Source of the DNA: Chitinophagales bacterium
GTDB lineage: Bacteria; Bacteroidota; Bacteroidia; Chitinophagales; LD1
NCBI GenBank assembly: GCA_016787045.1
Contig: JAEUVA010000008.1
Coordinates: forward strand, 239,743-303,742
Length of the DNA: 64,000 nucleotides
Direction of reading: 5' to 3'
Positions 1-9,420 of the stretch are shown in pieces. The position numbers and the translations under genes were made by a program. Position 1 is the stretch's first letter; each line of letters begins with the position of its first letter. The notes beneath the pieces are model-generated. The model was given only the letters and a program-made list of their open reading frames with translations. It ran no database searches and was not told where the DNA came from.

Positions 1-1824
1 ATCGGTAAGCGCATACGATACTCCGAATCCAAACCCGCGATAGGACAATCTTATGGCGGTTTCTATACCTTTTGTTTGCTGATAGCCCTTGCCGCTAATG
101 TAGTTGAGTTGCGAACAAGCATCGCACGAATCATCTGCCAGCAATTGCGGTCTTAGAGGGTTTAATAAATGAGTGAGAAAATACATTTGTTGAACAGTTA
201 CTACCAAACCCACTTGTGTGGGTATGCGCACTTGCAAATCGGCAGTGCCGCCAAAGCTAAGTTCGGGCTTCACACTATCTGCAATTCCACGCATCCCTAC
301 AAAACGAACCTCTTCGGTTTCATCCTGAAAAATAGTAGGTAGCTTGTAACCCATACTAAAATTTAGCCGTGTAGAAAAAATTGAATTCCACTTTTGCAAA
401 AACCCCACATGTGGTAGTGCAAAGAACCTATGTTGGTTATTATAGTCTAACCTTACACCTCCCTCCATGGTAGTTTTAGAGGTAACCCTATAAATGTATT
501 GGGCAAACAATCCAGTTGTAAGATAGGTGTAGTTTAGCGAATAAACAGAGGAATCTGCAGTGCCGGTAAACTTGTCTGTACGAAAATCAACACCAACAAC
601 AACATCATGCTTTTTCCTGGCAAAATGGTAATTCAACTCTGTGAAACTGCTCAGTTGTACACCGGCAAACCGATGGTTGGTCAGTTCTAAATTTCTGCTA
701 AAATAGTTGATGGCATTCTTAGCAGTTAGTTTTCCTTTATCGTCCCAGTCGGCTTCCAAAGTAAAGTTGGTAGCTAATTGGGCGGTGTTGTTTTTCTCAA
801 AGTAATTAAACACTGTATCTAACTTATTTTGCAGATAAGCCATTGCTCCACCCATACGATTTTCGCGGGTGTAAGTGGCGCCTAAGTTCAATTTCACTTT
901 TTGTGTAATATCAAAAAATAGTTGAGGGGAAACGTAATACCGCTGCAAGAGAGGTGTTTCAGAAAAATCGTCTTTGTTCCAATCTACTTCTCGCTGATAG
1001 CGGTAAAGCCCGGTGAGCGAAAAACCAAACCATTTTACTTTTTGGCTCATAAAAGTACCCGCATCTACTGCTCTCGCACTCTCGGCATTTATGAGCAAAT
1101 CGTAAACCGGTACTTCAGTAGGTTGTTTGGTTATCAGGTTAATCACTCCACCAATGGCATCGCCACCGTACAACGTAGATGCCGGGCCTTTGATAATTTC
1201 TATGTGGCGAACATCTGAAGGTGGAATTTGCGTTAGCCCAATCACATTGCTTAATCCGCCAAAAATGGGTAAGCCGTTTTTGAGTACCTGTACATATTTT
1301 CCTCTCAGCCCTTGCAAACGAATGTTGAAAGTGCCGCTGGTGGACGAAGTACGCTGTACCTGTACCCCGGTTTGCTCGCGCATAATGTGCGATACGTCTG
1401 AGGGTTTATCACTCATCTTCTCTCCCACTTCTTCTTCGCTAATTACCTCTACCCTGGTGGGCAGTTCATCAGAACGTTTGTTGTTTCGGGTACTTACTAT
1501 TTCCACCTCATCCAACTCTTCTTCAAATTGCTGTAAACTTATTTGCAGAGTGCTGTTGCCAGCTAAAGGGAATACCACTTTAACTTTTTTCCTGTAGTAA
1601 CCGGTTTGCGTAATTACAAGGGTGTATTCCCCATTTTTACGAATTGGTAACGATGCACTACCGTTGGAGTCTGTATATACTACAATCGATGTATCAGCAT
1701 ATTGCACAGCGGCAAACTCCAGCGCTTCTCCCGTGTCATCATCTACCAAATGGATAAACAAATTATCTTGAGCCGATAGAACAGCCCAGACAGTAAGTAA
1801 AAGAATACTGAAAAAATATTTCAA
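1..1824 (-). CDS. TonB-dependent outer-membrane receptor (partial, C-terminus beyond the left edge)
   Basis: Imports a large ligand (siderophore, cobalamin or glycan; substrate not readable) through the outer membrane with TonB energy. The translation begins with a signal peptide (MKYFFSILLLTVWAVLSAQ), followed by a carboxypeptidase-like beta-sandwich (about residues 20-105), then the plug domain with VEVISEEEV, the stretch RLQGLRGKYVQVLKNGLPI and the typical plug end IIKGPASTLYGGDAIGGVIN. The rest is beta-barrel and continues outside the window. The start appears to be TTG at 1824: no ATG precedes the signal peptide in frame, and the signal peptide is complete from this codon. It lies downstream of a 42-residue lipoprotein gene in the same direction, separated by a hairpin. 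Family assignment is firm; substrate is unknown. Confidence 0.93.
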   Translation of the reverse strand, partial: MKYFFSILLLTVWAVLSAQDNLFIHLVDDDTGEALEFAAVQYADTSIVVYTDSNGSASLPIRKNGEYTLVITQTGYYRKKVKVVFPLAGNSTLQISLQQFEEELDEVEIVSTRNNKRSDELPTRVEVISEEEVGEKMSDKPSDVSHIMREQTGVQVQRTSSTSGTFNIRLQGLRGKYVQVLKNGLPIFGGLSNVIGLTQIPPSDVRHIEIIKGPASTLYGGDAIGGVINLITKQPTEVPVYDLLINAESARAVDAGTFMSQKVKWFGFSLTGLYRYQREVDWNKDDFSETPLLQRYYVSPQLFFDITQKVKLNLGATYTRENRMGGAMAYLQNKLDTVFNYFEKNNTAQLATNFTLEADWDDKGKLTAKNAINYFSRNLELTNHRFAGVQLSSFTELNYHFARKKHDVVVGVDFRTDKFTGTADSSVYSLNYTYLTTGLFAQYIYRVTSKTTMEGGVRLDYNNQHRFFALPHVGFLQKWNSIFSTRLNFSMGYKLPTIFQDETEEVRFVGMRGIADSVKPELSFGGTADLQVRIPTQVGLVVTVQQMYFLTHLLNPLRPQLLADDSCDACSQLNYISGKGYQQTKGIETAIRLSYRGFGFGVSYALTD

Positions 1825-1852
1825 CGGGCAAATATGTATTACCGAAAATAGC

Positions 1853-1878
1853 AAAGCCCGCGAACCATCGCGGGCTTT
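1853..1878 (-). terminator. Hairpin between lipoprotein and TonB receptor genes
   Basis: A perfect 11-bp stem (AAAGCCCGCGA pairing with TCGCGGGCTTT) with a 4-base loop follows the stop of the small lipoprotein gene at 1907. On the minus strand it ends in TTT but lacks a long U tract, so it may be a weak terminator or an attenuator in front of the receptor gene. Confidence 0.55.
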
Positions 1879-1906
1879 AATAAATTGCTATACCCCTCTG
1901 TTTATC

Positions 1907-2035
1907 TTATGCTTTTACCTCTTTGGCGGTTTCGGCCTGCGAATAAGTAGGGCAGGTGTGTTTGTTGCACGATGAAGCTGCTAATACAAAAGCTACTGCA
2001 ACAATTGCTACGATTGATTTTTTTAGTGTACTCAT
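1907..2035 (-). CDS. Small lipoprotein (42 aa)
   Basis: A short gene starting with ATG at 2035. Residues 1-22 form a signal peptide (MSTLKKS, then a hydrophobic core) that ends in a lipobox ASSC with the modified cysteine at about residue 23. Only some 20 residues follow (NKHTCPTY, then an acidic/basic tail). It would be lipidated and anchored in the envelope. Such tiny lipoproteins occur in Bacteroidota but have no assigned function that I recognise. A strong hairpin follows the stop codon, which supports a real transcription unit. Gene callers with a length cutoff would miss it. Confidence 0.7.
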   Translation of the reverse strand: MSTLKKSIVAIVAVAFVLAASSCNKHTCPTYSQAETAKEVKA

Positions 2036-2102
2036 AACGTTATTGTTTTAAAATTGAACGCGAATTTATTGGTTTTATTTTACGATGCTAATATCTAGTT
2101 GA

Positions 2103-3467
2103 ATGAAAATACATTTTATAGCCATAGGCGGTGCAGTAATGCATAACTTAGCGATTGTGTTACGCAGAAAAGGCCATTTGGTTACAGGCAGCGATGATGT
2201 GATAAACGACCCGGCAAAAACCAATCTGCAAAACGAAGGGTTACTGCCTGAGCGATTGGGCTTTTATGCTGATAACATTACTCCGGATGTAGATGCGGTA
2301 ATACTTGGCATGCACGCCCGTGAAGATAATCCGGAATTGAAAATAGCGCAGGAGCTTGGTCTAAAAATATACTCATTTCCGCAATACATTTACGAAGTAT
2401 CTAAAAACAAGCAGCGTGTAGTGATTGCCGGCAGCCATGGCAAAACAACTATTACTGCTATGGTGATGCACGTTTTGCAAGAGGCCGGTTTACAGTTTGA
2501 CTATTTAGTAGGTGCAAAAGTAAAGGGCTTTGATACCTCTGTAAAAATTACGGAAGACGCCCCAATCATTGTTTTAGAAGGCGATGAATACTTGGCCTCT
2601 CCACTGCACAAAGAATCAAAATTTATGTACTACAAGCCACATGCAGCGCTCATTAGCGGTGTGGCGTGGGACCACATCAACGTATTTCCGGAATACGATG
2701 GATATGTGAACCAGTTTGAAAAATTTGCCTACAGTTTAGAGGAGTGGGGATTTTTGACCTGGTACGCACATGATGAAGAACTGAAGAAAATTTTTAATTC
2801 GTTTGATGCCAAAGTACGTGCCCGGCCTTATGATGTGCATCCGTACAGCATAAGAGGTGGAGTAACTTACCTCACCACCGGATTTGGCGAAGTGCCCCTT
2901 AAAGTTTTTGGTGAGCACAACCTGCAAAACATAGCCGGAGCAAAAAATATTTGTAATGAGTTAGGGGTATTTGACGAAGATTTTTACCGCGCTATTCAAA
3001 CCTTTGACGGGGCAGCCAACCGACTGCAACTATTGGGCGAAAATGAAAGCACCGTGGTGTATAAAGATTTTGCCCACTCCCCTTCTAAACTACGAGCTAC
3101 GGTAAATGCTATGAAAGAACAATACCCGCAGCGTGATTTAGTAGCTGTAATGGAGTTGCACACCTTTAGTAGTATAAACAAAGATTTTTTAAGCGAATAC
3201 GATGGTTGCTTTGATAATGCGGATATACCGGTAGTTTTTTTCAACAAAGAAACTCTGGCACAGAAAAAAATGCCGGAGTTGGAAGAACAATTTGTAAAAG
3301 AGTGCTTTGGAAATCACCAATTGCGAGTAATGACCGAACAAAACCAATTACATCAATTTTTAATACAACAAAACTGGCAACAAAAAAATTTGCTCTTGAT
3401 GAGTTCGGGTAACTTTGGCGGATTGAAATTAGACGAGATAACAACCACCGTTCTGCAACAAAAATAA
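2103..3467 (+). CDS. mpl: UDP-N-acetylmuramate:L-alanyl-gamma-D-glutamyl-meso-diaminopimelate ligase (murein peptide ligase)
   Basis: Mur ligase family enzyme (454 aa, the usual Mpl length) that attaches recycled murein tripeptide to UDP-MurNAc using ATP in the cytoplasm, bypassing MurC/D/E. Domains in order: N-terminal Rossmann domain (1-100, IAIGGAVMHNLA glycine loop), central ATPase with the P-loop GSHGKTT at 110-116 and LEGDEY at about 159-164, and a C-terminal ligase domain. The IGG-x-x-MHNLA start separates Mpl from MurC (IGIGGIGMSGLA). It begins with ATG at 2103, 4 bp ahead of the exonuclease gene, so the two are probably co-transcribed. Confidence 0.93.
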   Translation: MKIHFIAIGGAVMHNLAIVLRRKGHLVTGSDDVINDPAKTNLQNEGLLPERLGFYADNITPDVDAVILGMHAREDNPELKIAQELGLKIYSFPQYIYEVSKNKQRVVIAGSHGKTTITAMVMHVLQEAGLQFDYLVGAKVKGFDTSVKITEDAPIIVLEGDEYLASPLHKESKFMYYKPHAALISGVAWDHINVFPEYDGYVNQFEKFAYSLEEWGFLTWYAHDEELKKIFNSFDAKVRARPYDVHPYSIRGGVTYLTTGFGEVPLKVFGEHNLQNIAGAKNICNELGVFDEDFYRAIQTFDGAANRLQLLGENESTVVYKDFAHSPSKLRATVNAMKEQYPQRDLVAVMELHTFSSINKDFLSEYDGCFDNADIPVVFFNKETLAQKKMPELEEQFVKECFGNHQLRVMTEQNQLHQFLIQQNWQQKNLLLMSSGNFGGLKLDEITTTVLQQK

Positions 3468-3471
3468 ATAC

Positions 3472-4278
3472 ATGGAAAATCAATTAGGCCTTTTTGACGG
3501 CTCTACTTCAAAACTAACTCTAAAAAGACCACTTGCTGTGTTTGATATAGAAAGTACCGGAGTGGACTTTGTGAAAGACCGCATAGTAGAAATTTGCGTA
3601 TTGCGCGTAAACCCCGATGGCGAAAAACAAATCAAAACCTTGCGGCTAAACCCGGGGATTCCCATACCCATTGAGGCATCAAAAATACATGGTATATATG
3701 ATGAAGATGTGGCCACCAGCCCTAAGTTTGCCGATGTAGCAGCAGAGTTGTTTGAACTGCTTAACCCTTGCGATTTAGCGGGCTTTAACTCCAATAAGTT
3801 TGATGTACCCATGCTGATTGAAGAGTTTTTGCGCGTGGGCTATAACTTTTCGTTAGATGGGCGCTCATTGGTTGATGTGCTGCGGATTTACACGCATTTT
3901 GAAAAAAGAAATCTGGAGGCGGCCTACAAATTTTATTGCGATAAGAGTTTAGTAAATGCCCACAGTGCCGAGGCCGATGTACTGGCCACTTATGAGGTGA
4001 TGATGGCTCAACTGCAACGCTATGAAGACTTACCCGGTGATGTGCTAAAACTACACAGCTTAACCAACGATGAGCGGCTGATAGACAGCGCCAAGCGTTT
4101 TGTTTACCAAGGCAGCAAACCCGCCTTTAACTTTGGCAAATACAAAGGCCGCTTGGTAGAGGATGTACTCCGCCAAGACCCAGGTTACTTTAATTGGATG
4201 ATGGATGGCGATTTTGCCATGCACACCAAACAGAAATTGAAGGAAATGAGGGAAGAAATGAAACGAACAGCGAAATAG
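3472..4278 (+). CDS. DnaQ-like DEDDh 3'-5' exonuclease with C-terminal DUF3820-type domain
   Basis: Exonuclease of the DNA polymerase III epsilon/RNase T superfamily. The DEDDh residues are visible: FDIEST (Exo I, D and E), SNKFD (Exo II) and AHSAEAD (Exo III, H and D). The tail FNFGKYKGR...DPGYFNWM matches the small C-terminal module found in exodeoxyribonuclease X-like proteins. The likely role is DNA or RNA end trimming in repair rather than replication proofreading, because no polymerase-binding motif is obvious. It follows mpl by 4 bp and precedes the next gene by 4 bp, so a three-gene operon is likely. Confidence 0.88.
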   Translation: MENQLGLFDGSTSKLTLKRPLAVFDIESTGVDFVKDRIVEICVLRVNPDGEKQIKTLRLNPGIPIPIEASKIHGIYDEDVATSPKFADVAAELFELLNPCDLAGFNSNKFDVPMLIEEFLRVGYNFSLDGRSLVDVLRIYTHFEKRNLEAAYKFYCDKSLVNAHSAEADVLATYEVMMAQLQRYEDLPGDVLKLHSLTNDERLIDSAKRFVYQGSKPAFNFGKYKGRLVEDVLRQDPGYFNWMMDGDFAMHTKQKLKEMREEMKRTAK

Positions 4279-4282
4279 CACT

Positions 4283-6055
4283 ATGCGCAAATCAACTTTT
4301 GCTGTTATTGCAATAGCTATAGTTTACACTTCTTCATTTTATTACTATGGCATGTGGAAGACAAGTACAATTTTGTACGGTGGCGATGCCTTTGGCTACT
4401 ACGCGTATTTGCCGGCACTTTTCATACATCATGATATTGACAATCTTAAAAAATCGGTTTACTACCGAAACATTGAAGCCGGACAGCAAGCTGATTCTAC
4501 ACAACACATACAGATTGAAGAAGCGCATGCTTACAAAGACCGTCAAGTAATTAAGTACACCTGCGGCATTGCGCTGCTGGAAACTCCTGCATTTTTGCTG
4601 GCTCACTGGCTCGCGCCCTGGTTGGGCTACCAGCCAACCGGTTATTCAACTATCTACCTATTTTTCATTTTATTCAACAATGTTTTTTTTTCTGTTGTAG
4701 GGTTCTTGTTCTTGCGAAAAGTGTTGCTGGTGTACTACAATGAAACTATTGTAGCTATTACTCTACTGCTCATTGGTATTGGCACTAATCTGTATTTTTT
4801 TTCATCGTACAATACGGGCATGTCGCACGGGTATTTGTTTACACTGTATGCGGCTTTGCTATATTTTTCTGTCCGCTATTTTGATAACTCATCTATAGCC
4901 AATGGCCTGGCAACTGGCCTTTGTTGCGGCCTTATTACACTCATACGCCCAAACGAAATGTACTGTGTATTGGTTCCCATTTTGTACGGCTCTCTTTCTG
5001 CAAAACAACTCCTTGGCCGGTTAACTATACTCCTTAAAAAGCCCTCTGCTTATTTTGCAATTGCTGCATTTGCAATTTGTACCATTCCACAAGTTTTGTA
5101 CTGGTACAAACTGACTGGCAGTCCGTTTTACTACAGCTATACCACCGAGAGTTTTGACTTCAGGCATCCAAAAATAATTGATGGTCTTTTTGGTTACAAA
5201 AACGGTTGGTTTCCTTATACTCCTGTTATGCTACTAGCGATATTGGGTATTTTAATGCTCAAAGACAACCTTAAAAAATGGGTACTGCCGATAGCAGTTA
5301 TATTGCCCATTCACATATACATTATTTATAGTTGGTGGTGTTGGTTTTATATGGGCGGATTAGGAAGCAGACCGATGATTGAGATGTATGCTCTGCTGGC
5401 CATACCTTTGGCGGCTACTATACAATTGCTTTGGAGGTCTGTATTGTTTAAAATTGCTACAAGTTTGGTAGGTATTATTCTTATTACACATCAATTATCA
5501 CTTACCTATCAGCGCTATGCAAACATTATGTGGAGCGAAGATTCAAATGCCACCCACTATTGGCAAACACTATTCAAGCATAAAACTGATATCAATGACA
5601 TTATTGTGTATGATACCAATGAGCGGCAGCCAACTCAAACCAACTCAAAAGCACTTCTAGCCCAAGTAGCGTGTAACGAGCAAGGTGTTTGTGAAACTGC
5701 TGTAGCTGTTTTGAACCAGAAACAATATCTAAGTGGTTGGATAAGAGCAACGTGCAAAGTTTGCAACACCACCGCAGCTTTTGACATGTATCACTACGCT
5801 GCATTGGTGATTGAAATAAAACACGATGGGCAGGTGATAAAAAGGAAGCAGATAAGATTGCTAAACAAGTTAAGCAGCGATGGTACTTATGGTATATGGC
5901 GCGCTGATTTCAACACCTGTGGTGAGGTGGGTTTTTGCACTAAAATTCCTAAAAATTATGCTACGGGTGACACGGTGATGGCATACATTAAATACAGCGC
6001 AGACGACATAAAACCAAACATCAGCACATTGAAACTGGAGATAATGATGAAATGA
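4283..6055 (+). CDS. Polytopic membrane protein, probable GT-C-type glycosyltransferase
   Basis: A 590-residue inner-membrane protein with roughly ten hydrophobic segments between residues 5 and 410 and a C-terminal extracytoplasmic region of about 170 residues. The first periplasmic loop contains GGDAFGYYAYLPALF, an acidic D-x-x-x-Y motif like the catalytic aspartate loop of GT-C (PMT/ArnT-like, GT39/GT83) transferases that use polyprenyl-phosphate sugars. The C-terminal part is rich in Cys (CKVC, CGEVGFC) and looks like a beta domain, perhaps for acceptor binding. It follows the exonuclease by 4 bp and converges with the next membrane protein. The enzyme class is inference from topology and loop motif. 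Confidence 0.6.
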   Translation: MRKSTFAVIAIAIVYTSSFYYYGMWKTSTILYGGDAFGYYAYLPALFIHHDIDNLKKSVYYRNIEAGQQADSTQHIQIEEAHAYKDRQVIKYTCGIALLETPAFLLAHWLAPWLGYQPTGYSTIYLFFILFNNVFFSVVGFLFLRKVLLVYYNETIVAITLLLIGIGTNLYFFSSYNTGMSHGYLFTLYAALLYFSVRYFDNSSIANGLATGLCCGLITLIRPNEMYCVLVPILYGSLSAKQLLGRLTILLKKPSAYFAIAAFAICTIPQVLYWYKLTGSPFYYSYTTESFDFRHPKIIDGLFGYKNGWFPYTPVMLLAILGILMLKDNLKKWVLPIAVILPIHIYIIYSWWCWFYMGGLGSRPMIEMYALLAIPLAATIQLLWRSVLFKIATSLVGIILITHQLSLTYQRYANIMWSEDSNATHYWQTLFKHKTDINDIIVYDTNERQPTQTNSKALLAQVACNEQGVCETAVAVLNQKQYLSGWIRATCKVCNTTAAFDMYHYAALVIEIKHDGQVIKRKQIRLLNKLSSDGTYGIWRADFNTCGEVGFCTKIPKNYATGDTVMAYIKYSADDIKPNISTLKLEIMMK

Positions 6056-6074
6056 GAACTTGAAAACTCTGTTG

Positions 6075-7460
6075 CTACTCTTTGCTAACAAAAAGCACCA
6101 AGCTTCTTACATTACCCCATGGTTCAGTCACATAAAACTCTTTAACAAGTTTGTAGTCTTGCATATCTAAAAGAGACTGTAGCGGGGTACCAGCTTCGTA
6201 TTGTGAATACCAATCATCCCATACAATAATAGATTGCCCGTGAGGTGTATGGGCAAGTTCGTGCGTGCGGTGACACTTTTTTCCAAAAAAGTCTATATCT
6301 AACTCAATTGAAACACAATTGGCATCAAAAAAATAGGAGTACTCTTTGTATGAGGGGTAGTTGCTCTTAATATAGTTTGAAGATTGTTGAATCAACTGTT
6401 GTTCTTCATTCGGCAAAAAATCACGTTTGTAATGCCAAGCGTAAGTATTACTCGTAAACGGAAAAAGCAGCAGATACAGAAGTATAATTGCTGGTACTGT
6501 TTTCCTAAACAGAAAATTGGGAAAAAGGGTGATTATCCATTGAAAACCATATACAGCAATAATCGCCATAGTGGGTACTACTGCAATGAGCACTCGCATC
6601 AAACCCATGGAGTTAAAGATACCCAGTGCCCAAAAAAATACACGTGCTGTAAAATAAGAGGCAGCAGAGCCAAAAACCAAGATGTAAACTATCCGGCCAT
6701 GCGGATTATTTAATTTGGAAAATGTTTTTGATAAAAGGTACCCTGCACCAACTGCAAGCAAAATTACCAAAGGCACACCGGTAATAGAGGGCAAATTTTT
6801 AAAAAAATGCCCCCATGTGCCTATACCATAGTGACTATCTAACCGCGCATAAGGCACTTTTGTAAAGACCCATAAAACTGTTTCGTGATAATTTATCCCG
6901 ACAACTCCGTAAACCAAGTGCCCCACAGCAAGCAGAGGTATGTGATACCATCTGCGCTCTATAAGCAGTATAAGTGCAAAAACACCACAAATAATCAGCC
7001 CCTCTGAACGCACAAAGGGTAAAAATGAAATGAGTAAAATGGATAGCGAAAAATGCCTGCGTACATATAGCCAAATACAGGTGATATTGATGAATGCAAA
7101 CAATGGCTCGGTATATCCTGAAAGTGAATGGCTAATATATGCCGGCATAAATGCCATAAATAGAGGAACCAAGTCGGCATTGGGTGTGCCCACTGCTAAA
7201 GCTACACGCCAGGCAACTAACATAGTAAGTGAGGATAGTAGTATGTTAAACAGTTTTATCCCTATCATTCCGTGTTGCGATGCAGGACTAGAGATTAGGA
7301 CAAAAAAGGGTTTTGCCCAATAATGGAAAAACAATTCGGGATGTATCGGTGCCCAACGTGCAAATTGATAGTGCATGGGGCTATCACCTGCTCCGGCTGT
7401 GCCATCAGCTACAATAGCCAAAACACAGCCAACTAAAAAAAGCATGCAATAGAAGCACAT
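6075..7460 (-). CDS. Polytopic membrane protein, probable mannosyltransferase-like GT-C enzyme
   Basis: A 461-residue protein with about ten membrane spans. The loop after the first span has GAGDSPMHYQFA, an acidic motif resembling the catalytic Asp region of GT39-like enzymes, followed by HPELFFHYWAKPFF, which is common in Bacteroidota dolichyl-phosphate-mannose-type mannosyltransferases. The C-terminal 110 residues are soluble and periplasmic. It lies 25 bp downstream of a DPM-like GT2 on the same strand, a pairing in which the GT2 would make the polyprenyl-phosphate sugar used by this enzyme. The first 15 residues are hydrophobic at once, so the start at 7460 may be slightly off. Confidence 0.6.
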   Translation of the reverse strand: MCFYCMLFLVGCVLAIVADGTAGAGDSPMHYQFARWAPIHPELFFHYWAKPFFVLISSPASQHGMIGIKLFNILLSSLTMLVAWRVALAVGTPNADLVPLFMAFMPAYISHSLSGYTEPLFAFINITCIWLYVRRHFSLSILLISFLPFVRSEGLIICGVFALILLIERRWYHIPLLAVGHLVYGVVGINYHETVLWVFTKVPYARLDSHYGIGTWGHFFKNLPSITGVPLVILLAVGAGYLLSKTFSKLNNPHGRIVYILVFGSAASYFTARVFFWALGIFNSMGLMRVLIAVVPTMAIIAVYGFQWIITLFPNFLFRKTVPAIILLYLLLFPFTSNTYAWHYKRDFLPNEEQQLIQQSSNYIKSNYPSYKEYSYFFDANCVSIELDIDFFGKKCHRTHELAHTPHGQSIIVWDDWYSQYEAGTPLQSLLDMQDYKLVKEFYVTEPWGNVRSLVLFVSKE

Positions 7461-7485
7461 GCAATAAAGCGATTAGTGCTCGGTG

Positions 7486-8199
7486 TCACTTTGCCCAGAG
7501 GTTGTACTTCAAAATGCACCATATTGCTCTAACCCCATCGCGCCAGCCAATCTTTTTGCCCTCTTCGTAAGTACGGCCATAGTAGCTGATACCTACCTCG
7601 TAAACACGCACATTGGGGTAGCGGCTCATTTTGGCTGTAACTTCGGGTTCAAAACCAAAGCGTTGTTCTTTCAATTCTAAACTCTTAATCACTTCTGCAC
7701 GAAACATTTTGTAGCAAGTTTCCATGTCAGTAAGGTTGAGGTTAGTAAACATATTGCTGGCAAATGTGAGCCACTTGTTACCTATGGTGTGCCAGAAAAA
7801 CAGAATACGGTGCGGCTTACCCCCCATAAAACGCGAGCCGTAAACCACATCTGCAAATCCATCTAATATGGGTTTGAGCAAAATATTGAACTCATTGGGG
7901 TCATACTCTAAATCAGCATCCTGTATCACTATCAACTCGCCCGATGCTTGTTTGATACCGGTATGCAAAGCGGCACCTTTGCCTTTATTTACTTCGTGCT
8001 TGCGGTATTGAATATTTAGCGAAGTGTTTTCTGCCATGTATCGCTGTATGGCCTGCTCGGTATCGTCTTTAGAACAATCATTAACTACCACAATTTCTTT
8101 TTGCACATCACCTATCAGTTGTGCATCGCGTACTTTGTCTAAAATACGGTGGATAGTTCTGCCTTCGTTGTAAGCGGGGATTATTATACTCAGTTTCAT
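7486..8199 (-). CDS. Glycosyltransferase family 2, dolichyl/polyprenyl-phosphate sugar synthase-like
   Basis: Transfers a hexose from a nucleotide sugar to a polyprenyl phosphate on the cytoplasmic face of the membrane (role inferred from the DPM1-like subgroup). Visible motifs: LSIIIPAYNEGRTI at the N-terminus, VVNDCSKDDT, KGKGAALHTGI, the metal-binding QDADLEYDP and YGSRFMGG. The C-terminus carries EPEVTAKMSR and SYYGRTYEEGKKIGWRDG, diagnostic of DPM/glucosyl-phosphoryl-dolichol synthase-like GT2 proteins; there is no C-terminal membrane anchor pair. ATG at 8199 is preferred over the in-frame TTG at 8208. Its neighbours are three GT-C-like membrane genes, one broken. Confidence 0.85.
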   Translation of the reverse strand: MKLSIIIPAYNEGRTIHRILDKVRDAQLIGDVQKEIVVVNDCSKDDTEQAIQRYMAENTSLNIQYRKHEVNKGKGAALHTGIKQASGELIVIQDADLEYDPNEFNILLKPILDGFADVVYGSRFMGGKPHRILFFWHTIGNKWLTFASNMFTNLNLTDMETCYKMFRAEVIKSLELKEQRFGFEPEVTAKMSRYPNVRVYEVGISYYGRTYEEGKKIGWRDGVRAIWCILKYNLWAK

Positions 8200-8225
8200 T
8201 GCAGACAATTATAGTAAACATGACT

Positions 8226-9387
8226 TTAAAAGCTGCTCAAATCTTTTTGTATATGTATATAATCTGAGGTATCTAATCTGAAATATGCTTTAGGCATTCC
8301 CTTAATATCCCAACCCCAACAAGAGTTGATGAAGGTAGTATCGGCCGTCAGCATCCACTCGTTTCCTTCTACAATACCTGCCAGCTCTACAGTTCGGGCG
8401 CTGTCTGGCGAATCTATACTACTGAGTATGAGGGTTTCGTAAGGTAATGCCCAATAAAGACCAACTATTTTTTTTAGTTTTTGCGCTTATATCCAAAACT
8501 TTCTTGATGGATACTGCTTGGTATAGTCAATCACTTTAGTGAGGTAATTTACCCGCTCCGAAAAATCCGTGTGTGCACTATATATTATTGATAAACGAAA
8601 AACAAATAATACTATCAGCACAAAAAAAACTAAACGGGTATTGGCAAGTGGCAATATTTCAAAGCAAAAAGGCAGTGCTCTCATTAAAGCAATGGGGAGT
8701 AACAAATTTTGCGTATAGGGGTCATTTACTACCTGCGGGTAAGATACATTGACTAAAAATATGTATCCAACCACACCAGTACAATACAAAGCCAACTTGA
8801 AGCAAAAACGATGACGTAAATAATGTGCAACTACCAGTACAAACACCGCCAAAAAAGCTACGTAATTACCCATTAACTCCTTTACAAAAAAACTGGTACT
8901 TGGTATGGTAAAATAATTGGGGAATAGAGTGATAAAGTTTTTAATGCCGCCAAACTTTCCTGTCTCAAACTTTCCTGTTTTGATGAAAATTATTTTGCAT
9001 ACCACTATGGTTAACGCAAATGCCACTAAGCCCAAAAACCATTGCTTAGGCAAATCTCTGTTTAACCAAAAATAGGTCATACAAAACCCAAATGGAATGA
9101 GATTGAGTGGATGAAAAAAGATGGTGGTTACTAACATGCTAACCAACAATAACCATTGCCACCACTTGATACTATTTTGATTCCTATAATTGAGTAAACC
9201 CCGCACCAAAACGCTGGTTTTGTATAGCAAACCATTTAGATTGCAATATGGCATACGTATGAAAGGCCATATCCATATATGTGCTCCTTTCTAACCAGAA
9301 ATAGGCAGATAACCCTAACAACATTAACATCACTACACCCGAAATCCACATGGGTAGTTTGCTTTTATATTGATAGGTTGGGTTCAT
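8226..9387 (-). pseudogene. Decayed GT-C-like membrane protein gene (frameshift/deletion plus in-frame stop)
   Basis: Three pieces of one membrane protein are readable on the minus strand. Piece 1 (9387-9184) starts with ATG, has one membrane span and MDMAFHTYAIL...FAIQNQRFGAGFTQ, the opening loop of GT-C-like proteins, then hits a TAG. Piece 2 (about 9205-8490) continues in another frame with several membrane spans and ends KQYPSRKFWI at a TAA (8489-8487). Piece 3 is exactly in frame with piece 2: from 8486 the reading continues as AQKLKKIVGLYWALPYETL... for 86 codons to a TAA at 8228-8226. The join near 9200 also seems to lack a large internal segment, since the first loop runs straight into a mid-protein span. 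Inactivation is therefore at least double. Sequencing error could explain one lesion but hardly all. Confidence 0.72.
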
Positions 9388-9420
9388 CGGCTATTTTTAC
9401 GCACAGCAAATAAATAAACA

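Noticed and set aside
1127..1597. A 156-residue plus-strand frame over the TonB receptor
   Set aside because: It is antisense to the plug domain, which is unmistakable on the minus strand.
2736..3483. Minus-strand frames over mpl
   Set aside because: Antisense to an intact Mur-ligase gene with its P-loop.
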